DNA of 64,000 bases from an uncultured Christensenellaceae bacterium (lineage in GTDB: Bacteria > Bacillota > Clostridia > Christensenellales > UBA3700), in contig CALWKS010000001.1 of assembly GCA_944381325.1 (NCBI GenBank), forward strand, positions 124,001 to 188,000, written 5' to 3'. The position numbers and the translations under genes are program-made. A model generated the notes under the pieces. That model searched no databases. It was not told the DNA's origin and worked only from the letters and a program-made list of their open reading frames with translations. Every line of letters starts with the position of its first letter. Position 1 is the stretch's first letter. This document shows positions 26,000 through 34,424 of this stretch, piece after piece.

Positions 26000-27049
26000 G
26001 TGATACTTGCAGATAAACTTATTAAGCTCAGAAAGATGAAAGGCTTATCGCAGGAAGAACTTGCTGAAAAACTCGGTGTAACAAGGCAAGCTGTTTCAAG
26101 GTGGGAAGGGGCTCAGACATATCCGGATTTGCAAAAAATTGTTTCTATTAGTGAATTTTACAATGTTTCTACCGATTATCTTTTAAAAGACGGTGAGGAA
26201 GACATTCAGAAGTCTTTCAAAGAGAGCCGATTTGCGGAAGCATATTCTGATCTTGCAAAGCAAAATAACAATGCATCTGAAAGCTGTAACTTGAGATTGG
26301 TTGATCAATCAGAAGCTAAAGAATTTGTAAGTGTAAAAAAGCATATGGCGGTCAGATATTCTTTTGCTTGCGTTCTATTCATTCTTTCGGTTTTACCTGC
26401 GACGATTATGGCACTGATTAAACTTGCTTTCAAACAATTCAACTCGGCAATTGCTTTGTCTGTGGGCGGAATAATGTTTGTTGCTATGATCGCGCTCGGT
26501 TGCTTCATTTTAGTAAAATCGTCAAAAAAACACGTCGAAATTCTGAGCAGGTTTAATGCGCCTTTTGAATTGGACTATCAGACGGAGCGCAACGTTACGA
26601 TATGGAAACTTACGTATTTTCCTCATTACAGATCGTTGATTGTCGCGGCGACGTTGCTCGTGCTTATAATGATCATTCCCGTTTTGTACCTTTCTTTCAG
26701 AACAAACTGGATTGCAGTTGCAAGTTTATCTTTTATTACAATAGCGTGCGCGTCAGCAATATGTGTATACGTCAGGACGATATATAATTCATACGTTAAA
26801 ATACTTAAAAAGGGCGTTGGAAACAACAAGAAGTCAGTATGGGACGTAGTTGCATTTCTGTCAGCGGTTTATTGGTTGTATGTCATGAGTACATATCCGC
26901 TTTTTGTCTATTTAACCGATATGGCTGATAAAAGATGGATTTTGTTTATAATCTATGCGGCAATTTATATTGTTGCGATGGTTTCTCTGTTAGTTTTCTT
27001 GAAAGTCAGGAAGATAAAAAACATAAAGGCGCAACAGATCACGGATTAA
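26000..27049 (+). CDS. XRE-family regulator fused to a multi-pass membrane domain
   Basis: A 349-residue protein beginning with GTG; AGGAGGTG is 7 nt upstream, so the start is well supported. Residues 1-66 are an HTH domain (KLIKLRKMKGLSQEELAEKL, GVTRQAVSRWEGAQTYPDL, then NVSTDYLLKDGEE). The rest has about six to seven transmembrane segments from about residue 115 onward. HTH-plus-membrane proteins of this layout are common in Clostridia and are presumed to tie DNA binding to envelope state; the signal and target are unknown. Its 3' end overlaps the convergent gene at 27039 by 11 bp. Confidence 0.85.
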   Translation: MILADKLIKLRKMKGLSQEELAEKLGVTRQAVSRWEGAQTYPDLQKIVSISEFYNVSTDYLLKDGEEDIQKSFKESRFAEAYSDLAKQNNNASESCNLRLVDQSEAKEFVSVKKHMAVRYSFACVLFILSVLPATIMALIKLAFKQFNSAIALSVGGIMFVAMIALGCFILVKSSKKHVEILSRFNAPFELDYQTERNVTIWKLTYFPHYRSLIVAATLLVLIMIIPVLYLSFRTNWIAVASLSFITIACASAICVYVRTIYNSYVKILKKGVGNNKKSVWDVVAFLSAVYWLYVMSTYPLFVYLTDMADKRWILFIIYAAIYIVAMVSLLVFLKVRKIKNIKAQQITD

Positions 27050-27875
27050 ATAAATTTTTCTTCACAAAACCATTGTACGATAACAGCGGTTTTCCTTTAT
27101 TTATGCGCTCCAGGGTGTAGCGTTGAAGCGCGTTTTCAGGGCTGTAATTTTTTCTGTCTTTTTTATAGCCGAAGACTCTGCGCTCGTTCATATCGCTGTC
27201 AGGAACGTATCCGAGCAGAGTAAACATATTTGCGAATTTAACGATGTTGCTGTCTTCTCCGAGTACTGTTCTGAAATCGGGGTTCAGCAGCCAGGTTATC
27301 ACGGTATAGCAACGGTATTTGTAAGACGGATAATATTTTTTGAAAAACTCGTTTGCTCTCTGCAAAGAGTCGATACATTTATCGTTGTCCAGTTTTTCTC
27401 CTTGCGGGATGTGAAGAGTTATGCATTTTTCGCCTAGGCGGTAAGGACATCTGATAATGTTTTTTATTCCTGCATGAGGCAGTATCAGAAAGCGTGAAAA
27501 CTCAAACTGGAGTCTTCCTATCCTGAATATCTTCATAGACAGGTGCTTTGTTATCCAGTGAATATTTTCAAGCCCTTTTTCTCCGTACTGATCGAAAGCG
27601 TTTGCGCACCAAATATTTATATCAGAAAAAGTGTCGAAGAAGATTTTGTCGTCAATGCCTTTTTCTTTATAATTCAGATATACGGAGGGGAGAGAATAAA
27701 GCACGACCGCAAGTCTTGAAATAAAATCCAGTTTCAACACTCCTTTGCATTTTCCGCGAAGGAGAAGGCGCGATTGTTTTTCGCAAACGTCCTTGATTTC
27801 ACTGAAGCGTGTAAGCGCGGCATTCAGCAAATCTTCGTCAAGACCGAGTTTTTTGTAAAAATTTGAATTAATCAT
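27039..27875 (-). CDS. GNAT-like acyltransferase-domain protein (DUF5596 type)
   Basis: A 278-residue soluble protein. The core contains FRIGRLQFEFSRF and TLHIPQGEKL, followed by SLQRANEFFKKYYPSYKYRCYTVITWLL, which match the pattern I associate with the two-part NAT_N/GNAT_C (DUF5596) acyltransferase-domain family in Clostridia. The substrate is unknown. It stands alone on the minus strand between the XRE-membrane gene and the tRNA cluster. Confidence 0.65.
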   Translation of the reverse strand: MINSNFYKKLGLDEDLLNAALTRFSEIKDVCEKQSRLLLRGKCKGVLKLDFISRLAVVLYSLPSVYLNYKEKGIDDKIFFDTFSDINIWCANAFDQYGEKGLENIHWITKHLSMKIFRIGRLQFEFSRFLILPHAGIKNIIRCPYRLGEKCITLHIPQGEKLDNDKCIDSLQRANEFFKKYYPSYKYRCYTVITWLLNPDFRTVLGEDSNIVKFANMFTLLGYVPDSDMNERRVFGYKKDRKNYSPENALQRYTLERINKGKPLLSYNGFVKKNLFNP

Positions 27876-27990
27876 AAGTCCTCGACAATAATTATATATT
27901 GTATAAGAACGTCAGTCAACGGGTAAAACTGCGCAGAAAAGGCAAAAGATAAGGCATTTGAAAAATAAATAAAAAAATTGCTAAAAACAC

Positions 27991-28019
27991 TTTACAATGA
28001 AAATTATTTTTGATATAGT
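27991..28019 (+). promoter_or_regulatory. Sigma-A promoter of the tRNA Val-Gly-Cys cluster
   Basis: TTTACA, a 17-bp spacer and TATAGT, ending 14 bp before tRNA-Val(TAC). Confidence 0.75.
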
Positions 28020-28033
28020 AATAAAGCACTTAA

Positions 28034-28109
28034 GGAAGCATAGCTCAGCTGGGAGAGCACCTGCCTTACAAGCAGGGGGTCATAGGTTCGAACCCTATTG
28101 TTTCCACCA
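28034..28109 (+). tRNA. tRNA-Val(TAC)
   Basis: Cloverleaf with encoded CCA: acceptor GGAAGCA/TGTTTCC, anticodon loop CTTACAA (TAC) on a CCTGC/GCAGG stem, T-loop GGTTCGAACCC. Confidence 0.95.
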
Positions 28110-28204
28110 AATATTCCGTTTAATACGGATACCCTTTGAGCATAACGTCCGAATTCAGACATATAATGTTTTGATAAGACGTTATACTCATAAATAGGGG
28201 TTGT

Positions 28205-28279
<75 letters not shown>

Positions 28280-28297
28280 TTATTTTCAGCAAATTAT

Positions 28298-28372
28298 GGC
28301 GCTATAGCCAAGTGGTAAGGCAAAGCTCTGCAAAAGCTTCATTCCCCAGTTCAAATCTGGGTGGCGCCTCCA
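28298..28372 (+). tRNA. tRNA-Cys(GCA)
   Basis: Acceptor GGCGCTA/TGGCGCC, discriminator T as required for Cys, encoded CCA, anticodon loop CTGCAAA (GCA) on an AAGCT/AGCTT stem. Confidence 0.95.
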
Positions 28373-28373
28373 G

Positions 28374-28404
28374 AAAACGAGTTGCAAAAGCAACTCGTTT
28401 TTTC
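28374..28404 (+). terminator. Rho-independent terminator of the tRNA cluster
   Basis: AAACGAGTTGC, an AAAA loop and GCAACTCGTTT, followed by TTT, directly after tRNA-Cys. Confidence 0.9.
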
Positions 28405-28576
28405 ATGTGAAAGAGAGTAGTGCAATTCAGTGTAACGTTTTTCGGCAGAGTTAAGATTCTTTTCTATGAATGAAAAATCATAAAGGACAATATGTTGATT
28501 TAAGTTTAATACAGTACGTTTATCTTGAGTTTTGTATTGTTTTTTTCTGATATTCAGTGATATTTTTAGCTATCAA
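28405..28576. other. AT-rich spacer between the tRNA terminator and the GT2 promoter
   Basis: Nothing recognised. It is the first part of a 360-bp gene-free stretch between tRNA-Cys and the glycosyltransferase; the remainder holds the promoter and a leader of about 125 nt. Confidence 0.5.
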
Positions 28577-28605
28577 TTGACAAAAACCGATTTATACATT
28601 AAAAT
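28577..28605 (+). promoter_or_regulatory. Sigma-A promoter of the glycosyltransferase gene
   Basis: TTGACA, a 17-bp spacer and TAAAAT, about 130 bp before the ATG. Confidence 0.8.
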
Positions 28606-28736
28606 AACCATATCGTACTAGAGAGTGTGCAAAGATACAGCATAAAACCGTGGGTTTGAATAAAAAGATTGCTCACAGGTAAAACTCAAAATGCGACGGC
28701 AGGGTGTTTGGAGATACCGTTGATACGGGAGACAAT

Positions 28737-30020
28737 ATGAAAACTGTGTTTATTGTACTCGATATATTGCTTGCAACAGGCGTACTCTTGTTTATTCTTA
28801 CAGGGTTGCCTAAGATAATCAATTATATTATAGGCATTTTCGGCGGCAGGCAAAAGCCTTTGCCCAAAGCTCAGAATTTGCATAAGTTTGCTGTTATAAT
28901 TCCCGCGAGAAACGAAAGTTCGGTTATCGGGGATCTGCTTTCATGTATTCAGGCACAGACATTAAGCAAAGAGGCTTACGACGTTTATATTGCGGTGGAG
29001 AGTCTTGACGACCCCACTTGTGCTATTGCCAGAGATTTCGGTGCTGAAATTTACGTAAAACGCAATTTTGATAAAAACGGAAAGGGTTACGTTCTCGAAG
29101 AGGTCGTCGATCATATTTTCCAAAACCGCGCTGACAGGGGATACGAAGCTTTTATTATTATCGATGCGGACAATCTTTTAGAGCCCGATTATTTTGAAAA
29201 GCTGAACGATGCGCTCGATGCAGGCTATGATATTGCCGTAGGATACCGCAATTCCAAGAACTGGAACGACGGCTGGATTGCGGCAAATACAGGGCTGACG
29301 TTTACGCGTTTTTCGAGATTTGTCAATTATCCGAGGTCAAGAAGGGGAGACACCGTTCTGCTGACAGGCACTTGTTATTATATCAAGACGGATATAGTAA
29401 AAAAATACGGCGGCTGGCAGTGGCATTCGCTTACCGAAGACGTTGAGCTTACCACGGTTTCAGCGATAAACGGTTTCAAGACAAGATATATAGAAGACGC
29501 GGTCTTTTACGATGAACAGCCTACAGACCTGAAGACCTCTTTTATTCAGAGAAAACGCTGGGTAAAAGGTTTCTTCGACAACGGAAAAAGATTCAACGAA
29601 AGACTTTATCAGGGCGCGGTTTACGGCGGAAAAAGCGACAGAAGGACTTGCGCTGAAATGTTGTTCGGCGCTGCTTGCATGGCAAGTTTTGCGGTCTTCT
29701 TCGCAGCGTATATAATCGGCAATCTGTTCATCATGGTGAAATTTTTCGATACGCCGATCGCTTTTGCGGCGCTATACCGCTTTATAGGTGCGTGGGCAGG
29801 GTATTTCGTCGCGCTTTATATCGATTCTCTGATAATACTCATCAAAGAAAGAAAGCGTATAAAAATGAGCTTTCTCAGAAAGGCAGAAGCGGTTATCATG
29901 CGCCCCGTTTATTCGATGTTGTATGTTCCTGTAGCAATACTTGCATTGTTAAGCCCCGTGGAATGGACGCCTATAGAGCACAAAGTTAATGTGGTTGACG
30001 GAAAAACAGACAAAAAATAA
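28737..30020 (+). CDS. Membrane-bound family 2 glycosyltransferase
   Basis: A 427-residue processive-type GT2 enzyme. An N-terminal transmembrane helix (about 5-27) precedes the catalytic domain, which has IIPARNESSVIGDLL, the DAD metal motif in IIIDADNLLEPDYF, a LTEDVEL acid motif and QRKRW (the QxxRW acceptor motif). Three or four transmembrane helices follow. The layout matches enzymes that make or extrude cell-surface polysaccharide. No partner genes lie beside it, so the product is unknown. I chose the ATG at 28737 because GGGAG is 5 nt upstream; an in-frame TTG at 28704 has no such support. Confidence 0.88.
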   Translation: MKTVFIVLDILLATGVLLFILTGLPKIINYIIGIFGGRQKPLPKAQNLHKFAVIIPARNESSVIGDLLSCIQAQTLSKEAYDVYIAVESLDDPTCAIARDFGAEIYVKRNFDKNGKGYVLEEVVDHIFQNRADRGYEAFIIIDADNLLEPDYFEKLNDALDAGYDIAVGYRNSKNWNDGWIAANTGLTFTRFSRFVNYPRSRRGDTVLLTGTCYYIKTDIVKKYGGWQWHSLTEDVELTTVSAINGFKTRYIEDAVFYDEQPTDLKTSFIQRKRWVKGFFDNGKRFNERLYQGAVYGGKSDRRTCAEMLFGAACMASFAVFFAAYIIGNLFIMVKFFDTPIAFAALYRFIGAWAGYFVALYIDSLIILIKERKRIKMSFLRKAEAVIMRPVYSMLYVPVAILALLSPVEWTPIEHKVNVVDGKTDKK

Positions 30021-30053
30021 CACACGTCATCGTTCTTGCAACGATAAAAAGTA

Positions 30054-30082
30054 TTGCAAACATTGCCGCATTGTGCTAAAAT
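30054..30082 (+). promoter_or_regulatory. Sigma-A promoter of tRNA-Leu(TAA)
   Basis: TTGCAA, a 17-bp spacer and TAAAAT with TGC before it, 23 bp upstream of the tRNA. Confidence 0.8.
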
Positions 30083-30105
30083 ATATAAATGTCAAAAATA
30101 TTTTA

Positions 30106-30192
30106 GCCGATGTGGTGGAATAGGCAGACACAAGGGACTTAAAATCCCTCGGGGGCGACTTCGTACCGGTTCAAGTCCGGTCATCGGCACCA
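30106..30192 (+). tRNA. tRNA-Leu(TAA)
   Basis: An 87-nt class II tRNA with a long variable arm: acceptor GCCGATG/CATCGGC, anticodon loop CTTAAAA (TAA) on an AGGGA/TCCCT stem, T-loop GGTTCAAGTCC, encoded CCA. Confidence 0.95.
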
Positions 30193-30197
30193 CTATT

Positions 30198-30240
30198 AGC
30201 GTAAGTTGAACCAAGTGTTTGACTTGCGCTGATATTTTTT
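30198..30240 (+). terminator. Rho-independent terminator of tRNA-Leu
   Basis: AGCGTAAGT pairs with ACTTGCGCT (one G-U pair) with an inner GAAC/GTTT extension, followed by GATATTTTTT. Confidence 0.8.
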
Positions 30241-30253
30241 AAGTCTTAAAGCT

Positions 30254-30562
30254 TTAATTGCTGAACAAGATTAATTTTACATTTTTGAGAGCATTTTGAC
30301 ATACAGTTATTAATTCGTTGCTTTCTGATACGGTTATGTCGAGATACTCTTTTTCACCGTCAAAATAATCAATATGAATCTGATCATCTTCGGATGCGCT
30401 GACTTCCAGCTCTCTGTCGGTTACTTGTACTGTAACTTTTTCAATTACTGTTTCGCCGCTTGAATAGGACTTTTCCGTAAACGTATCGCCATTTGAACAA
30501 CCAGTAAGCGCAAAAACCAATACGATGAAAAGAGAAACAAATAATGCTGCAAATTTTTTCAT
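30254..30562 (-). CDS. Small lipoprotein, possibly a shortened DUF4097-like protein
   Basis: A 102-residue lipoprotein: basic start MKKF, hydrophobic helix and the lipobox FALTGC (Cys22). The mature part reads VTVQVTDRELEVSASEDDQIHIDYFDGEKEYLDITVSE in pieces, a beta-repeat style similar to DUF4097 putative adhesins. The short C-terminus (KNVKLILFSN) suggests that the rest of such a domain is missing. AAGGAG precedes the ATG. It is transcribed from a promoter of MerR-controlled type that it shares with the divergent, broken merR gene. Confidence 0.6.
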   Translation of the reverse strand: MKKFAALFVSLFIVLVFALTGCSNGDTFTEKSYSSGETVIEKVTVQVTDRELEVSASEDDQIHIDYFDGEKEYLDITVSESNELITVCQNALKNVKLILFSN

Positions 30563-30617
30563 AATAAAAACTCCTTGATTTGTTTATTTGACATCGCTGC
30601 CATTTAATGATTAAATG

Positions 30618-30648
30618 AGCATAAACCTTTGTGTAACACAAATGTCAA
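30618..30648 (-). promoter_or_regulatory. MerR-type promoter: 19-bp spacer with a dyad
   Basis: On the minus strand: TTGACA, a 19-bp spacer and TATGCT. The spacer holds the perfect palindrome TTTGTGT-T-ACACAAA (30628-30642). A too-long 19-bp spacer with a central dyad is the hallmark of promoters untwisted by MerR-family activators. It faces the lipoprotein gene, and the merR pseudogene begins 18 bp away on the other strand. Confidence 0.7.
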
Positions 30649-30665
30649 GAGGAATTTTATAAAAA

Positions 30666-31385
30666 ATGAAAAATTATTTGTCCATTAGTCAGACCGCAAA
30701 AATAGTCGATATGACAGCCGAAACACTACGCCATTATGACCGAATTGATTTAGTAAAGCCGTGCAAAATAGACGAATGGACGGGCTACCGCTACTATTCG
30801 CAATAAGAAATAGTAAGGCTCAACACAATTCGAGCGTTACGTTGTATGGATTTGACATTATCTGAAATAAAAGATATTTTGGCATACGACGATTTTAATA
30901 AAATAATTGCAATATTGAAACGAGCGGAAAAAAGTGCCGACGAGAAAATTGCCGAGCTTAATAATGCCAAAACAAAAATTCAACGTGCGCGTACTTTTTA
31001 CGAAAATAAATTAAACGGCGAACACCAAACAGAAAACATTTTCATTAAAACTTATCCGCAAAGGGTTATTCTATTGTCGGATAAAATGGAAACGCCAACG
31101 GTAGACAATTTATGGAACTACCATAGGCATTTTTTTGAACAAATACCCGATAAATTGAAAGACAAGTTTTCATTTGAAGATTTAGCGGGTATTTACGAAC
31201 AAAGCGGGCAATTTCGTTTGTTTGCAATATGTACGCGATATTCAAAAATAGACGGAATAAAACTATTGCCGCAAGGTAAATATTTGTGTGCAGATTGTAC
31301 GGAAGAAAACCGTGAGAAAATAATAAAAGAACTATTTGAAACCGCGAGAAAAGATTATAATACCATTCCCGAATTTACTATATAG
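30666..31385 (+). pseudogene. MerR-family regulator with an in-frame stop at codon 47
   Basis: Continuous frame of 240 codons interrupted by a single TAA (30804-30806). The N-terminal winged helix reads LSISQTAKIVDMTAETLRHY, then YRYYSQ-stop-EIVRLNTIRALRCMDLTLSEI, so the stop sits where MerR proteins have a Glu or Gln. Then come the coiled coil (about codons 75-115) and a C-terminal effector domain with MerR/BltR-style ligand-domain features (YPQRVILLS, then PQGKYLCADC). One substitution explains the break, so the inactivation is recent, or the stop is read through at some level. The reading frame after the stop could restart at the ATG at 30846, but that product would lack the DNA-binding domain. 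Confidence 0.8.
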
Positions 31386-31637
31386 CTAATCGTACTTTCG
31401 GGAATATTACAGTGGAATTACCAAGTGCAGATTTTTATACCATAACACTATATTCGACTTAATTCACGTTTTTGTGATAAGATTACTTGTTCTAAATCTG
31501 ATAAAATCATTGTGAGCTATTATGTTTTTTTCATAAAAATTAAGTTGTTTTATTATTCGCTTGTGCTTACCGTCTGGGACGGAGTAAGCTGCAAAACCGC
31601 CTTCGGGTCCTTAAAAATAAATAAAATCAAAAATGAG
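31386..31637. other. Intergenic region with one strong hairpin
   Basis: An AT-rich 250-bp stretch. The only structure I see is a hairpin at 31565-31589 (GCTTACCGTC, TGG loop, GACGG-AG-TAAGC) without a T-run. No gene is recognised. Confidence 0.5.
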
Positions 31638-31667
31638 TTGCCTACCTGCGCATAGGCGTGATAAAAT
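31638..31667 (+). promoter_or_regulatory. Putative promoter of the GPH transporter operon
   Basis: TTGCCT, an 18-bp spacer and TAAAAT, 27 bp before the ATG. Confidence 0.5.
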
Positions 31668-31694
31668 AGATGCAGTACTGAATTGAGGGAGATT

Positions 31695-34424
31695 ATGGCC
31701 AGCACACTCAAGCGCAAGATCAACGAAGGCCTGACCCAGGTCAAAAACACCGCGTCCTTCATCGTGACGGACGTCACCTCGCATTGGAGCAAACCGGGCA
31801 AAGGCAACTACGTTTCGTACAAAGAAATCCTTAACTACTCAATCGGCGGCATGGGCCAAAACATGCTCATATATCTGCTCGGATATATGGCTCTCGGCGT
31901 CACGAACACTCTGTTCGCGTCGACGATCGGCATCCGCCCGATGCACTTGCAGAACATGCTCACCGTGCAGACGATCCTCAACATCGTCTTCCAGATCATC
32001 CGCGGCAAGATCGTCGACAACACCAATACCCGGTGGGGCAGGTTCAGACCATATCTGGCGATCATGGGCGCGCCGCTTGCGATCGTCAGTATCATCTTCA
32101 TCTTTTTGCCGTTCGAATCGATGTCGTACAGCTACAAGTACACGGCGGTGTTTGTGTTTGCGATAGCCATATCGATAGGTCAGCCGCTTTATCAGACCGC
32201 ATACACCAACCTGGGCAGCGTCATCTCGCCCAGCACGGCGGAGCGCTCGAAGATCCTTGCGATCAGCTCGCTGATCTACTCTTTCGCGCCGACGATATAT
32301 CAATTGTTCGTGCCGATATTCTCCAACCTCACGGGCGGCTTTACCGACATCAGGACATACAAGTACATAGTCGTGCCCATCGGTATACTGGGCGTTTTAC
32401 TCAGTTTCTTCGCGTTTTTCGGATGCAAGGAGCGCATCGTTTCGTCCAAGCACTTCGTCAAAAAGGTCAGCATCATCGGCGGCTGCGTCGCCGTATGGCG
32501 CAACAAGTACTGGTGGCTTAGGACGATCTCGACGTGGTTCAACTTCCTCGAAGGCGCGTACCTGGTGTTGTTCGGCTGGATCTACATCTACGGCACCCAG
32601 GACATGAACGCCTACGGCATCCTGCAGACGGTGCTGTCGATCGCGTCGGGTCTGTCGATGTTTGCGACGCCGTTCTTCCTCAAATGGCTGGGCAACAAGG
32701 GGATACTGCTGTTCCACAATATCCTCAACATCGTGTTCATCTCCTGTATGCTCGCGTGTTATGAGATCCCGCTGCTCTACTTCCTCTTCTTGTGGATCAA
32801 CACGTTCATCAACCAGCTGCAACTGGTCTACAACCCGGTGCTCAACGCCGAGGTCAAGGATTCGATCCAATGGCAGTCGGGCAAGCGCGTCGACTATATG
32901 CTCGAAGTCGCGGCGCTGATCGGCACGCCGGTCACGATACTGTCGGGATACTTCCTGCCGTTCATCTACGAGTCGTACGGTCTCACCGTCAACTATGACG
33001 TGCTATATGACCCGAGCGTGCGCAACAGTCTTTTCTATATGCTATGCGCGCTGTCCATCCTGGGCGCCGCGCTCAACCTCGCGCCGTACTTTTTGTACAA
33101 CCTGTCCCGCGAAAAGCACAGCATGATCGAGCTGGCGCTCAAATACCGCGCCGCCAACACCGACTACCGCACCGGCGACCTCACTCCCCACCAGGTCAAA
33201 GACCTTGTCGAGAGCTACAACTATATGGTCGAACGCCGCGACGCGGTACAGCCCGACATCAAGGAAAAGAAGCAGGAGATGAAGGCGGCGAAGGCGGTCT
33301 ACAAGTCCGCGAAAAACGAATACGAGGCGTTGTACGAGCGCATCGAAAAGGATACGCCGCGCGGAGAGGAGGTCGTCAAGACGCAGGAGCTGCTCGATCT
33401 GGAAGAGATCTATCATCGGCAGAAACAGGCGTACAGGGACGCGCACTTCGCCTACAAGGATGCGCGCAAACTCAAACGCGACAAAGAGGCGATCGAAGAG
33501 TTCATCGTACCCGAACTGGAAAAGTGGGAGACGCCCAAAATGCAGGTCAGGCTCGCGCTGGCTCAGGCAATCACCGCGGTGGACAAAAAGGACGTGGTCG
33601 CTACCGACGTCGACTTCTCCGCCGTCGCACGGCCCGATCTGACCGATTGGACCGCAAAACTCGCCGCGCGCAAATATGCCAAAAGGCAGGCGGCGTTGAT
33701 CAGACGCGGCAAGATCGAAGCGCCCGCGCAGACCGAGAACGTCCCGGCGGATGCGATAGACGCGGACATCCTCGCCTGGGCGGACAAAAAGGCGGACAGA
33801 CAGCGCCGCTCGCTGCAGGCGCTGATCAAACGCACCGCTTTGCGCTATCGGATCATGCAGAAGCTGTCTAAGCTGTTCTTCCGCAACGGGCTCGAACACG
33901 ACTATGAAGAAGCGTACAAGAGAGAGCTCGAAGTCCAATGCTTCACCAAAGAGGAGAAGCGCGCGCAGAACAAACGCATCCGCGCCGCGCAGTTCAAATA
34001 CAACCGATTCGCCTCGGCGTACAAATTGTATATCGAGTGCGAACAGGTCATCCTCGATTACAACGACCGCAACAACTTCTTCGACCACATCCTCGGCATG
34101 TACGAGGACAGCGTCGCCGAGGCAGCGCGCATAGACAGAGAGGAAGAAGAAAAGGCGCGCGCCGAAAAGGCGGCAAAGGACGCCGAGATCGCCGCGATCA
34201 AGCTGGAGCGCCGCATCCGCAAGGACGCCAAGAAGGACGCCAAGGCGCACGGCGCGACGTTTGACGAAGCGTATCTCGAACAGTTCAAAACAGACCATGC
34301 GGCCGATTATGAAGAACCGACGACGGCGGTCGACGAGATCGCGGACGCCGCCGCGGACGCCGAGCCGACAGATTCGCCGGCCGTAGACCAAGAAGACAAG
34401 GAGGGCTCCGACAATGAGGACTAA
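31695..34424 (+). CDS. GPH-family (MFS_2) sugar transporter with a long coiled-coil C-terminal extension
   Basis: A 909-residue protein. Residues 1-480 form a twelve-helix transporter of the glycoside-pentoside-hexuronide:cation symporter type: SYKEILNYSIGGMGQNML at the start, the signature IVDNTNTRWGRFRPYLAI near residue 110, and paired helices to about residue 470. Typical GPH proteins stop near 450-500. Here about 430 further residues follow, nearly all charged helix (KEKKQEMKAAKAVYKSAKNE; RIDREEEEKARAEKAAKDAE) with an acidic tail ending in SDNED. The start at ATG 31695 has GAGGGAG upstream. GC content and codon choice (GCG, CTC, GTC, CGC) are clearly higher than in the flanking genes, suggesting acquisition. 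The lipoprotein gene overlaps its 3' end by 11 bp. The substrate is not predictable. Confidence 0.85.
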   Translation: MASTLKRKINEGLTQVKNTASFIVTDVTSHWSKPGKGNYVSYKEILNYSIGGMGQNMLIYLLGYMALGVTNTLFASTIGIRPMHLQNMLTVQTILNIVFQIIRGKIVDNTNTRWGRFRPYLAIMGAPLAIVSIIFIFLPFESMSYSYKYTAVFVFAIAISIGQPLYQTAYTNLGSVISPSTAERSKILAISSLIYSFAPTIYQLFVPIFSNLTGGFTDIRTYKYIVVPIGILGVLLSFFAFFGCKERIVSSKHFVKKVSIIGGCVAVWRNKYWWLRTISTWFNFLEGAYLVLFGWIYIYGTQDMNAYGILQTVLSIASGLSMFATPFFLKWLGNKGILLFHNILNIVFISCMLACYEIPLLYFLFLWINTFINQLQLVYNPVLNAEVKDSIQWQSGKRVDYMLEVAALIGTPVTILSGYFLPFIYESYGLTVNYDVLYDPSVRNSLFYMLCALSILGAALNLAPYFLYNLSREKHSMIELALKYRAANTDYRTGDLTPHQVKDLVESYNYMVERRDAVQPDIKEKKQEMKAAKAVYKSAKNEYEALYERIEKDTPRGEEVVKTQELLDLEEIYHRQKQAYRDAHFAYKDARKLKRDKEAIEEFIVPELEKWETPKMQVRLALAQAITAVDKKDVVATDVDFSAVARPDLTDWTAKLAARKYAKRQAALIRRGKIEAPAQTENVPADAIDADILAWADKKADRQRRSLQALIKRTALRYRIMQKLSKLFFRNGLEHDYEEAYKRELEVQCFTKEEKRAQNKRIRAAQFKYNRFASAYKLYIECEQVILDYNDRNNFFDHILGMYEDSVAEAARIDREEEEKARAEKAAKDAEIAAIKLERRIRKDAKKDAKAHGATFDEAYLEQFKTDHAADYEEPTTAVDEIADAAADAEPTDSPAVDQEDKEGSDNED

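Noticed and set aside
27123-27437. 104-codon plus-strand frame
   Set aside because: Antisense shadow of the GNAT-like gene at 27039-27875.
31565-31589. Strong hairpin before the GPH operon as a terminator or riboswitch
   Set aside because: No T-run follows and no aptamer-like conserved blocks are visible; recorded only as part of the intergenic region.
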